Assembly (NCBI GenBank): GCA_030123545.1
Contig: CP126124.1
Location: 248,001-312,000, forward strand
Length of the DNA: 64,000 nucleotides
DNA from: Burkholderiaceae bacterium
GTDB taxonomy: Bacteria; Pseudomonadota; Gammaproteobacteria; Burkholderiales; Burkholderiaceae_C
Direction: 5' to 3'
In this document: piece after piece, positions 7,470 through 15,462 of the stretch
Position numbering within the stretch: position 1 is the first letter of the stretch
Layout of the letters: each line of letters begins with the position of its first letter
Translations under genes and position numbers: made by a program
The notes under the pieces: generated by a model
Databases searched by the model: none
Seen by the model: only the letters and a program-made list of their open reading frames with translations
What the model was told of the DNA's origin: nothing

Positions 7470-8474
7470 ATGACTGAAAAAAATGAGGGCAACTCCCTGC
7501 GGCGCGTCTGCATCTACGGCGCCGGCGCGATCGGCGGCTGGATCGGCGCCGCGCTGGCACAGGCCGGCTGCAGCGTGAGTGTGGTCGCGCGCGGCGCGAC
7601 GCTGGACGCATTGCGCCAACACGGGCTGCGCGTGCAGCGCGGTGAACAGGTGACCGCCGCGCCGGTAGCGGCCAGCGACGACCCGGCCGCACTCGGCGAG
7701 CAGGACCTGGTCGTGATCGCGGTGAAGGCGCCGGCACTGGCCGAGGTCGCGCGTCGCATCACGCCGCTGCTGACGCCGGACACCGTCGTGCTGACCGCGA
7801 TGAACGGCGTGCCGTGGTGGTTCCTCGATGGCTTCGGCGGGCAGCTCGCCGGCACGCGGCTCGAATCGGTCGATCCGCATGGCGAAATCGCGCGTGCGAT
7901 ACCCGCTAGCCATGTGATCGGCTGCGTGGTGCACGCAAGCTGCGCGCTGAACGGCCCTGGCTTCGTGCACCACCGCTTCGGCAACGCGCTGATCATCGGC
8001 GAGCCGTCCGGCGCGGTCACGCCGCGGGTGCGCCGGCTGGCCGCGCTGCTCGAACGCGCCGGCATCGAGGCGCGGATCGCCGAGCAGATTCAGAAGGACT
8101 GTTGGTACAAGCTGTGGGGCAACATGACGGTGAACCCGATCAGCCTGCTCACCGGCGCCACCACCGATCTCATCATGGACGATGCGCTGGTGCGCGGCTA
8201 CGTCTCGACCATGATGCTGGAAGCCCGCGAGATCGGCGCGCGCATCGGCGTGACTATCGCCGAACGGCCCGAGGACCGGCACCAGGTGACACGCAAGCTC
8301 GGCGCGTTCAAGACCTCGATGCTGCAGGACGTCGAGGCCCACCGCCCGGTCGAACTCGACGCGCTGGTCGGCGCGGTGCAGGAGCTGGGGCGCCTGACCG
8401 GCGTCGCGACGCCCGCGATCGATTCGCTGTTCGGCCTCTCCAGGTTGCGCGCGCGCGTGCTCGGGTTGTATTGA
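7470..8474 (+). CDS. 2-dehydropantoate 2-reductase (ApbA/PanE family)
   Basis: A 334-residue NADPH-dependent ketopantoate reductase-type protein. The N-terminal Rossmann motif GAGAIGGWIGAALAQAG is clear, followed by VVARGATLDAL. The catalytic-region Lys is in QKDCWYKLWGNMTVNPIS, and the C-terminal helical domain has VELDALVGAVQELGR. The family includes true PanE for pantothenate synthesis and paralogues of unknown substrate. With no pan genes nearby and aromatic catabolism upstream, I do not assign panE. It is co-directional with the aldolase (38-nt gap) and convergent with alr. Confidence 0.82.
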   Translation: MTEKNEGNSLRRVCIYGAGAIGGWIGAALAQAGCSVSVVARGATLDALRQHGLRVQRGEQVTAAPVAASDDPAALGEQDLVVIAVKAPALAEVARRITPLLTPDTVVLTAMNGVPWWFLDGFGGQLAGTRLESVDPHGEIARAIPASHVIGCVVHASCALNGPGFVHHRFGNALIIGEPSGAVTPRVRRLAALLERAGIEARIAEQIQKDCWYKLWGNMTVNPISLLTGATTDLIMDDALVRGYVSTMMLEAREIGARIGVTIAERPEDRHQVTRKLGAFKTSMLQDVEAHRPVELDALVGAVQELGRLTGVATPAIDSLFGLSRLRARVLGLY

Positions 8475-8487
8475 GCGCAGCGCCGGG

Positions 8488-9576
8488 TCAGTCGACCTTG
8501 ACCGGCACGCGCAGCGCCAGCGCGCACATCAGCTCGTAGCCGACGGTGCCGCCGGCATGGGCGACCTCGTCGATGGACAGCAGCGCGCCGTTGCCTGCGC
8601 GCCCCCACAGCGTGACCTCGGCGCCGAACCCGGCATCGGGCACCGGCGTCAGGTCGACCGTGATCATGTCCATGCTGACGCGGCCGACCATGCGCGTGCG
8701 CACGCCGTTCACCAGTACTGGCGTGCCGGTGCTGCAGTGGCGCGGGTAGCCGTCGGCGTAGCCGCAGGCGACGATGCCGATGCGCATGGCCGCATCGGCG
8801 GTGAAGATCGAGCCGTAGCCGACCGTGTCGCCGGCGGCGAGCTGCTGCGTGTCGATCAGCTTGGCGGCCAGCGTCATTGCCGGTTGCAGTTCCCAGTGCG
8901 CCGCGTCGTGCTCGGGAAAGTCGGGCGAGCTGCCGTAGATCGCGATGCCCGGGCGCACCCAGTCCGAGCGCAGCGCGCCGCCTTCGCGCAGCGTGGCCGC
9001 GCTGTTGGACAGCGTGCGCTCGCCCGGCAGACCGCGCGTGGTCTCGTCGAACACCGCGACCTGTTCGGCCACGCCCTTGTTCCCGTCGGCGTCGCTGAAA
9101 TGCGTCATCAGCGTGATCTCGCCGACCTGGGCCAGCGCGGCGAGGCGCGTCCAGGCCGCGCGGTAGCGCTCTGGGGGGAAGCCGAGCCGGTTCATGCCCG
9201 AGTTCATCTTCAGGAACACGCGGTGCGGCGCATGGGTCTTGTGCCGGGCCAGCATCTCGATCTGTTCGTCGCAGTGCACCGTGTGCCAGAGTTCCAGGCG
9301 CGAGCACAGTTCGAGGTCGCGCGGTTCGAACACGCCTTCGAGCAGCAGCACCGGCCCGCGCCAGCCCAGGCCCCGCACGCGCTCGGCCTCGTCCAGATCG
9401 AGCAGCGCGAAGCCGTCAGCGCCGCGCAAGCCTTCGTACGCACGCTCGATGCCGTGACCGTAGGCGTTCGCCTTGACCACCGCCCAGACGCGCGAATCCG
9501 GCACCGCGCGGCGTGCGCGCTCGAGGTTGTGACGCAGCGCTGCGGTATGGATCGTTGCCTGGATCGGACGGGGCAT
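8488..9576 (-). CDS. alr: alanine racemase
   Basis: A 362-residue PLP-dependent alanine racemase supplying D-alanine for peptidoglycan. The PLP Lys is in VVKANAYGHG near residue 35 and the catalytic Tyr in GDTVGYGSIFTA. The Arg/Met segments LKMNSGMNRLGF and GRVSMDMITVDL are characteristic. I chose ATG 9576 (MPRPIQATIHTAALRHNL), the standard family N-terminus; the frame continues 84 residues upstream through repeat DNA that is not Alr-like. It is convergent with panE-like (13-nt gap) and divergent from lplT. Confidence 0.93.
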   Translation of the reverse strand: MPRPIQATIHTAALRHNLERARRAVPDSRVWAVVKANAYGHGIERAYEGLRGADGFALLDLDEAERVRGLGWRGPVLLLEGVFEPRDLELCSRLELWHTVHCDEQIEMLARHKTHAPHRVFLKMNSGMNRLGFPPERYRAAWTRLAALAQVGEITLMTHFSDADGNKGVAEQVAVFDETTRGLPGERTLSNSAATLREGGALRSDWVRPGIAIYGSSPDFPEHDAAHWELQPAMTLAAKLIDTQQLAAGDTVGYGSIFTADAAMRIGIVACGYADGYPRHCSTGTPVLVNGVRTRMVGRVSMDMITVDLTPVPDAGFGAEVTLWGRAGNGALLSIDEVAHAGGTVGYELMCALALRVPVKVD

Positions 9577-9703
9577 GGCAAGGAGTGCCGGAAGGCAGGG
9601 TTGACGGGGACAACGGCGATTTTGGCACCGCAGGGGCCATGCTATAACCGCCGGCACCCGCAGAGATCGACCATGACTTCGCATCAGTTGTCCATGACGC
9701 TGC

Positions 9704-9850
9704 GCGTCACCCGCGACGCATGAAACAGGTTCGTAAGGCCGCGGAGCAGGCCAGGCGGGGACACTCGCGGGGCCGGCTTTGCCGGACCGCTGAGTGTGCC
9801 CCCTCGCAGGGGGTTGGCGGAGCGACACGCAGTGCGCGAAGCCTGGGGGT
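9704..9850 (+). repeat. palindromic repeat, family 2, copy b
   Basis: Begins with TCACCCGCGACGCATGAAAC, shared exactly with the copy near 15332. It continues with stem ACACTC-GCGG (9761-9770), core GGCCGGCTTTGCCGG, returning stem CCGC-T-GAGTGT (9787-9797), hairpin CCCCCTCGCAGGGGG, and the tail GACACGCAGTGCGCGAAGCC-TGGGGG. It ends 15 nt before the lplT ATG, so the lplT leader and any ribosome-binding site are largely repeat sequence. Confidence 0.85.
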
Positions 9851-9865
9851 AGTTCACTTCATTTC

Positions 9866-11149
9866 ATGAAGCGCGGTTTCTACACCATCATGGCGGCGCA
9901 GTTCTTCAGCTCGCTCGCCGACAACGCGCTGTTCGTCGCCGCGGTGGAGCTGATCAAGGTCGGAGGCGGCAAGGCGTGGCAAAGCGCCGCGCTGGTGCCG
10001 ATGTTTGCGCTGTTCTACGTGATCCTCGCGCCGTTCGTCGGCGCGTTCGCCGACTCGCAGCCCAAGGGCCGGGTCATGTTCATCAGCAACGCGATCAAGA
10101 TGGTCGGCTGCGCGTTGATGCTGGTCGGCACGCACCCTCTGCTGTCGTACGCGGTGGTCGGCCTCGGCGCGGCCGCCTACTCGCCGGCGAAGTACGGCAT
10201 CCTGACCGAGCTGTTGCCGGCGTCGCTGCTGGTGAAGGCAAACGGTTGGATCGAGGGGCTGACCATCGGGTCGATCATTCTCGGCGTGCTGCTGGGCGGG
10301 CAACTGATCGGGCACCGGGTTTCGAGCATGCTGCTGTCATTCGATTTCCCGGTCTTCGACACCGGCATCCACACACCGCCGCAGGCCGCGATCGCGGTGC
10401 TGATCGGGGTCTACTCGCTGGCCGCCGGGTTGAATTTGCGCATCCCGCTCACCGGTGTCGAGATGCGGCCGATGGCGCGCAACTTCGTCGAGCTGGTGCC
10501 GGACTTCCTGCGCTGCAACTCAAGGTTGTGGCACGACAAGCTGGGCCAGATCTCGCTGGCGACCACCACGCTGTTCTGGGGCGTCAGCGGCAACCTGCGC
10601 TACATCGTGCTCGCATGGAGCGCGGTCGCGCTCGGCTACAGCATGACACAGGCGTCGTCGCTGATCGGCGTGATCGCGATCGGCACCGCGGCCGGCGCGG
10701 TGATCGCGTCGATGCAGATGCGGCTCGACAGCGCAACGCGCGTGATTCCGCTCGGCATCGCGATGGGGCTGCTGCTGATTCTGCTGAACGCGATCCATAA
10801 CGTATGGGTCGCGGCGCCGTTCCTGATCCTGCTCGGCGGACTCGGCGGTTATCTGGTGGTGCCGATGAACGCGCTGTTGCAGCACCGCGGTCACAACCTG
10901 ATGGGCGCCGGCCGATCGATCGCGGTGCAGAACTTCAACGAGCAGGCCTGCATCCTGATCCTGGGCGCGCTCTACAGCCTCGCGGCCGGGCTCGGCCTGT
11001 CGGCGTTCGCCGCGATCACCGGCTTCGGCGTGATCGTCGCGGTGATGATGTGGCTGATCGGCCGGCGCCACCGCTACAACTGCAAGCACTACGCCGACGA
11101 GGTCGAGCACCTGCTCGCGATCGCGCGCAGCGACGTGCGGCACGGATGA
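9866..11149 (+). CDS. lplT: lysophospholipid transporter LplT (MFS)
   Basis: A 427-residue major facilitator protein with about 12 membrane segments. LplT flips lysophospholipids across the inner membrane for re-acylation. The N-terminus MKRGFYTIMAAQFFSSLADNALFVAA is the LplT/Aas N-terminal signature, and AYSPAKYGILTELLP plus VVPMNALLQHRG are strongly conserved. Unlike fused Aas-type proteins, no acyltransferase domain follows. ATG 9866 matches the family start and lies just after a palindromic repeat. The stop overlaps the next gene (ATGA, 11146-11149). Confidence 0.88.
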   Translation: MKRGFYTIMAAQFFSSLADNALFVAAVELIKVGGGKAWQSAALVPMFALFYVILAPFVGAFADSQPKGRVMFISNAIKMVGCALMLVGTHPLLSYAVVGLGAAAYSPAKYGILTELLPASLLVKANGWIEGLTIGSIILGVLLGGQLIGHRVSSMLLSFDFPVFDTGIHTPPQAAIAVLIGVYSLAAGLNLRIPLTGVEMRPMARNFVELVPDFLRCNSRLWHDKLGQISLATTTLFWGVSGNLRYIVLAWSAVALGYSMTQASSLIGVIAIGTAAGAVIASMQMRLDSATRVIPLGIAMGLLLILLNAIHNVWVAAPFLILLGGLGGYLVVPMNALLQHRGHNLMGAGRSIAVQNFNEQACILILGALYSLAAGLGLSAFAAITGFGVIVAVMMWLIGRRHRYNCKHYADEVEHLLAIARSDVRHG

Positions 11150-12063
11150 CGGCCTCGGCGCGTCGCGATGCGTTGCCGGCGACGGCCGCGCTGCTGTGCA
11201 ACGCAGCGGTCTGGGGCCTGTCGTGGTGGCCGCTGCGCCGGCTGCAGGACGATGGCGTGCATCCGCTGTGGGCCACCGCGATCATCTACCTGGTGTCGGT
11301 CGCCGCGCTGCTGGTCCTCCGGCCGCGCGCCTGGCGCGGCTATGCCGCGCATCGGCAGCTGTGGCTGCTGACCGCGGCCTCGGGCCTGACCAATGTCTGT
11401 TTCAACTGGTCGGTTGCGACCGGCGACGTGGTGCGCGTGGTGCTGCTGTTCTACCTGATGCCGTTGTGGACCGTGCTGCTGGCCTGGCCGCTGCTCGGCG
11501 AGCGCCCGCGCCCCGCATCGCTGGCGCGCATGTTGCTCGCGCTCGCCGGCGTTGTAGTGATCCTGAAGGCGCCCGATTCGCCGTGGCCGGTGCCCGAAAG
11601 CGTGGCCGACTGGCTCGCGCTCGGCGGCGGATTCAGCTTTGCGCTGACCAACATCATGCTGCGCAAGCTCGGCCACGCGCCATCGGACTCGCGCGCGCTG
11701 GCGATGTTCGGCGGCGGCGCGCTGATCGGCCTGGGCGCCGCGCTGCTCGCGTCGTCGCAGGGCATCGCGGCGCTGCCGCCGGCGCCTGCCGCCTCGTGGC
11801 TGCCGTACGCCGCGGCGCTGAGCGTCGCGTTCCTGGGTGCGAACCTTGCGTTGCAGTACGGCGCGGCACGCCTGTCCGCCCACGGCACCGCGCTGGTCAT
11901 GCTGTCCGAGGTGGTGTTCGCCAGCGCGTCGTCGGTCGCACTCGGCGCCGCTGCCTTGAACGAACGCATCTGGATCGGCGGCGCATTGATCCTGCTCGCC
12001 GCGCTGTGGTCGGCGCTGACCGCGGACTCGCCGCCCGCGCTGCGGAGCGAACAAGTCAGCTGA
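11146..12063 (+). CDS. EamA/DMT-family transporter
   Basis: A 305-residue membrane protein with ten predicted hydrophobic segments in two EamA repeats (about residues 10-140 and 155-295). NAAVWGLSWWPLRRLQDDG and FYLMPLWTVLLAWPLLGERP are typical of the drug/metabolite transporter superfamily, usually amino-acid or metabolite exporters. The start overlaps the lplT stop by 4 nt, so the two are co-translated. The substrate is unknown. It converges on the LysR gene with a 5-nt gap. Confidence 0.83.
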   Translation: MTASARRDALPATAALLCNAAVWGLSWWPLRRLQDDGVHPLWATAIIYLVSVAALLVLRPRAWRGYAAHRQLWLLTAASGLTNVCFNWSVATGDVVRVVLLFYLMPLWTVLLAWPLLGERPRPASLARMLLALAGVVVILKAPDSPWPVPESVADWLALGGGFSFALTNIMLRKLGHAPSDSRALAMFGGGALIGLGAALLASSQGIAALPPAPAASWLPYAAALSVAFLGANLALQYGAARLSAHGTALVMLSEVVFASASSVALGAAALNERIWIGGALILLAALWSALTADSPPALRSEQVS

Positions 12064-12068
12064 AGCGC

Positions 12069-13013
12069 TCAGGCCCGTGGCGCATCCGGCGCTGCCAGAC
12101 AGCGCCCTTCCTCGATCAGGCGCGCGAACCCGTCGGCCAAGGTGTCGATCAACTGGCGCACGGCCGCGCGCAGGCCGCGCCGGCTGGCGTAGGCAAGCTG
12201 GATCACGCCTGGCGGCGCGGTCCAGCCGGGCAGCAACTCCTGCAGCGCCCCCTGTTTCAGCGCGTCATGCGCGAGCAAAGGCGGCAGCAGCGCGCAGCCG
12301 ACGCCGGCCAGCGCGGCCTGCAGCAAAGCGTCGGCGTCATCGACCACCAGCCGCGGCTGATGTGCATGCTCGACTTCGGTGCCGTCGGCATGGCGCAGGT
12401 GCCAGCGCCCGGTTTCGGGAGAATTGCCCAGGCCCAGCGTGGGCAGGCGGCTCAGCTCAGAGGGCGCGGCCGGCGGCGCCGCGTTGACCAGCAGCCGCGG
12501 CGCGGCCACCAGCAGATGCGGACTGAGCGCCAGCGCGCGCACCACTTCATCCTGCGGCAGCGGCGCGCCCGGCGCGCGCACGCGCAGCGCCAGATCGACC
12601 CCGTCCTGCCAGACGTCGACGTTGCGATTGGTCGCCTCGACCTGCAATCGCACCTGCGGCCACGCATTCAGGAACGCGGTCAGTTGCGGACCGACCGCCG
12701 CATGCAGCAGCGCTGGCGGGCAGGCCAGGCGCACGGTGCCGCGCGGCTCGCGCGTTTGCTCGCGCACCAGCGCGCGCGCCGCCTCGGCCTCGGCCAGCAT
12801 CGCGCGCGCATGCTGCAACACCTGTTCGCCCATCGGCGTGATCGCAAAGCGGCGCGTGCTGCGCTGGATCAGCCGCACGCCGAGTTCGGTCTCCAGCGCG
12901 GTCAGGCGCCGGCTGAGTTTCGACTTCGGGATGTCGGTGGCGCGCTCGGCCGCCGCGAAGCCACCGTGCTCGACCACGGTAGCGAACAAGGCGAGGTCAT
13001 CCAGGTTTTGCAT
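12069..13013 (-). CDS. LysR-family transcriptional regulator
   Basis: A 314-residue LysR-type regulator. Residues 1-60 form the winged helix-turn-helix (DDLALFATVVEHGGFAAAERATDIPKSKLSRRLTALE); the rest is a periplasmic-binding-protein-like effector domain (RGTVRLACPPALLHAAVGPQL, LVAAPRLLV). It belongs to the CrgA/DsdC-like group common next to pirin genes. It is divergent from the pirin gene at 13188 with a 174-nt A/T-rich gap, so it probably controls that gene. The effector is unknown. Confidence 0.88.
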   Translation of the reverse strand: MQNLDDLALFATVVEHGGFAAAERATDIPKSKLSRRLTALETELGVRLIQRSTRRFAITPMGEQVLQHARAMLAEAEAARALVREQTREPRGTVRLACPPALLHAAVGPQLTAFLNAWPQVRLQVEATNRNVDVWQDGVDLALRVRAPGAPLPQDEVVRALALSPHLLVAAPRLLVNAAPPAAPSELSRLPTLGLGNSPETGRWHLRHADGTEVEHAHQPRLVVDDADALLQAALAGVGCALLPPLLAHDALKQGALQELLPGWTAPPGVIQLAYASRRGLRAAVRQLIDTLADGFARLIEEGRCLAAPDAPRA

Positions 13014-13187
13014 CGGAGGTCGCGATCACCATCGTTTCAAAAACAGAACACTGAAGCCATATTTAGCCTATTTATCCCCTATTAATCAACCCATATCATT
13101 CAACTACCGCGCTGGCAGATCGACTGGCGCCTCGGAGTGCCGCCGCAGCCCGGATCGGGACCGGCACTCATCACTTGGAGATTCCTC

Positions 13188-14084
13188 ATGAGCGACACCC
13201 TGACGCGCAAGAGCGTGCTGTCCACGCACAGTGCCCCCGGCCGCCACTGGGTCGGCGACGGCTTTCCCGTGCACGGCCTGTTCGGCTACAGCGGCGAGGG
13301 CGTGGCCGAGCGCAGCCCGTTTCTGCTGCTGGACTACGCGGCGCCGACGACTTTCAAGCCCACCACGCACCGGCGCGGCGTCGGCAGCCACCCGCACCGC
13401 GGCTTCGAGACCGTGACCATCGTGTATGACGGCGAGGTCGAGCACCGCGATTCCACCGGCGCCGGCGGCGTGATCGGCAAAGGCGACGTGCAGTGGATGA
13501 CCGCCGCCGGCGGCATCGTCCACGAGGAGTTCCACTCGGCCGACTACGCCGCGCGCGGCGGCCCGTTCGAGATGGTGCAGCTGTGGGTCAACCTCCCGGC
13601 CAAGGACAAGATGACACCGGCGCATTACCAGGCGATCACCGATGCGCAGATTCCCGCCATCGCCTTGCCCGGTGACGCAGGCCGGGTGCGCGTGATCGCG
13701 GGCAGGTTCGCGGGCGAGAGCGGCGAGGCGAAAGGCCCGGCGCGCACCTACAGCCCGATGAACGTGCTGGACGTGCGCCTGGCCACCGGCCGCAGCGCCG
13801 AGCTGGCTCAGCCCGAGGGCTGGAGCACGCTGGTGGTGGTGCTGGCCGGCACGGTGCAGATCAACGGCGACCTGATCCTGCGCGCCACCGACATGGCCAC
13901 GCTGTCGACCACCGGCACGGGCCTCCGCATCGAAGCCAATAACGATGCGAAGCTGCTGCTGCTGGCCGGCGAGCCCATCGACGAGCCGGTGGTCGGCTAC
14001 GGGCCGTTCGTGATGAACACCGAGCAGCAGATCCACCAGGCGATCGACGACTTCAACCGCGGGCGCTTCACGCAGCCGCACTGA
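13188..14084 (+). CDS. pirin family protein
   Basis: A 298-residue bicupin of the pirin family. The N-terminal cupin carries the metal site in HPHRGFETVTIVYDGEVEHRDS and GDVQWMTAAGGIVHEE (three His and a Glu). Some bacterial pirins act as quercetinases or modulate central metabolism; the role here is unknown. The start MSDTLTRKSVLSTHSAPGRHW is preceded by GGAGATTCC. It is divergent from a LysR regulator, the arrangement typical of LysR-controlled pirins. A decayed FMN reductase and a second, interrupted pirin follow. Confidence 0.85.
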   Translation: MSDTLTRKSVLSTHSAPGRHWVGDGFPVHGLFGYSGEGVAERSPFLLLDYAAPTTFKPTTHRRGVGSHPHRGFETVTIVYDGEVEHRDSTGAGGVIGKGDVQWMTAAGGIVHEEFHSADYAARGGPFEMVQLWVNLPAKDKMTPAHYQAITDAQIPAIALPGDAGRVRVIAGRFAGESGEAKGPARTYSPMNVLDVRLATGRSAELAQPEGWSTLVVVLAGTVQINGDLILRATDMATLSTTGTGLRIEANNDAKLLLLAGEPIDEPVVGYGPFVMNTEQQIHQAIDDFNRGRFTQPH

Positions 14085-14192
14085 CCGAAACGCCGGGTGC
14101 CCGCGTGGCGCCCGGCTCTCCCCTTGCCCGCAGGCCCTGCCATCCGCGCGGCTGGGATCGACCTTGCAAGCTCGACCCACGGGAGCTCTTCC

Positions 14193-14305
14193 ATGAGCGA
14201 CAAACTCAATATCGGCATCATCATCGGCAGCACGCGCGAAGCGCGCGCTTCGGCCAGAAGGCGGCCCAGTGGCTGCACGGCATCGCCGGCCAGCGCCGCC
14301 GCTGC
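14193..14305 (+). pseudogene. remnant of an NADPH-dependent FMN reductase (frameshifted, truncated)
   Basis: ATG 14193 opens MSDKLNIGIIIGSTREAR, the typical flavodoxin-like start of NADPH-dependent FMN reductases (phosphate-binding loop GSTREGR). At about 14245 the homology moves to the next frame, which reads RFGQKAAQWLHGIAGQR, as expected for the same family. Likeness then ends near 14305; only about 37 of an expected 180 residues remain. A frameshift plus a large deletion has removed the gene. FMN reductases and pirins often neighbour each other, so this was probably a pirin-reductase-pirin set. Confidence 0.7.
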
Positions 14306-14375
14306 CGTCTGACAGAGGAGCTCGGCGCCGCCGGCCGATCCGCGCTAACCTGCGGCCTGACCGCACGGAGTCCCC

Positions 14376-15275
14376 ATGAACGAGATCCTCGCCGCCGAAC
14401 GCTACACCTCGCGCACCGCCATCATCGGCGAGGACACGCCCATTGCGCGCGCGCTGCCGGATCGCGCGCGGCGCACCGTGGGCGCCTGGTGTTTCCTGGA
14501 CCATGCCGGCCCGGTGCAGTTTGCGCCGGGCAAGGGCATGCATGTGGGCGCGCATCCGCACATCGGGCTGCAGACTTTCACCTGGATGATCGAGGGCGAA
14601 GTCGTGCACCGCGATTCGCTGGGCAACGAGCAGGTCATCCGCCCCGGACAGGTCAATCTGATGACTGCGGGGCGCGGCATTGCGCATACCGAGGACTCGG
14701 TGGTGAATGGTGTGCGTCTGCACGCCGCGCAGTTGTGGATTGCGTTGCCCGAGGGCGAGCGTCGGCGCGAGCCGGCGTTCCAGAACCACCCCGATCTGCC
14801 GGTGGTCGACGCAGGCGGCTTTCGCGCCACCGTGCTGGCCGGCAGCGCGCTGGGCTAGACCTCACCCGCCCGGATCTACACGCCGCTGGTCGGCATCGAT
14901 CTGACCGCCACCGGCGTGGCGCATACCGAACTCCCGCTGCAAGCCGGGTTCGAATACGCCGTCATGGTGCTGCGCGGCGCGGCCACGGCGGGTGGCGAGG
15001 CGATAGCGCCGGGCGAGTGGTTGTACTTCGCGCCGGGCCGCACCACGCTGGCCGTGGCTTGCGACGCTGCAGCCCAGCTGCTGCTGCTCGGAGGAGTGCC
15101 GTTCGGCGAGGACGTACTCGTGTGGTGGAACTTCGTCGCCCGCACCAAGGCCGAGATGCAGGCCGCACTCCATGATTGGAATGCCGGCCGCTTCGCCGCC
15201 GTGCGCTCCGGTAGCCCCGCCGCCCCGTTAGAGGCGCCAAGCCTGGCCGGGTTGGTGCTCAAACCTCGGCGCTGA
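14376..15275 (+). pseudogene. pirin family protein interrupted by an in-frame TAG
   Basis: The frame from ATG 14376 (MNEILAAERYTSRTAIIGED) encodes the pirin N-terminal cupin: HVGAHPHIGLQTFTWMIEGE and RGIAHTEDSV hold the metal ligands. It meets TAG at 14856-14858 after GSALG. The same frame continues with TSPARIYTPLVGIDL and GFEYAVMVLRGAA, the pirin C-terminal cupin, to a stop at 15275 with no other break. One C-to-T change (CAG Gln to TAG) explains it. The gene is either recently inactivated, makes a half-length single-cupin protein, or is read through. The second half could also start at GTG 14916. Confidence 0.8.
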
Positions 15276-15327
15276 AGCCGCGCGCCGGAAATATCGGCAA
15301 GCCAGGCTGACGCCGGTGCATCACATC

Positions 15328-15458
15328 ACCCGCGACGCATGAAACCGGCGCAGCCAGATGCCCGGGATACCGCGACTCCCGCTTGGCCGGGCCGCTGGTA
15401 TTGCCCCCGCGAGGGGGTTGGCGAAGCGGCACGCAAGTAGCGCAGCCTGGGGGAGGTT
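15328..15458 (+). repeat. palindromic repeat, family 2, copy c
   Basis: Opens with ATCACCCGCGACGCATGAAAC as in copy b, then stem ATACC-GCG (15367-15374) pairing with CGC-T-GGTAT (15393-15401) around a TTGGCCGG core, hairpin CCCCCGCGAGGGGG, and tail GCGAAGCGGCACGCAAGTAGCGCAGCC-TGGGGG. It ends 5 nt before the stop codon of the minus-strand gene at 15463, so it forms that gene's 3' flank and could act as a transcript end. Confidence 0.82.
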
Positions 15459-15462
15459 CGTA

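Noticed and set aside
9673..9723. A 16-codon frame before the lplT repeat, ending TRDA
   Set aside because: Its last codons are the TCACCCGCGACGCATGA block shared with the repeat near 15332, so it is repeat sequence and not a gene.
14856..14858. Considered pyrrolysine or other recoding at the pirin TAG
   Set aside because: No sign of a pyl system, and a simple CAG-to-TAG change explains it; a second gene has TAA in a like position.
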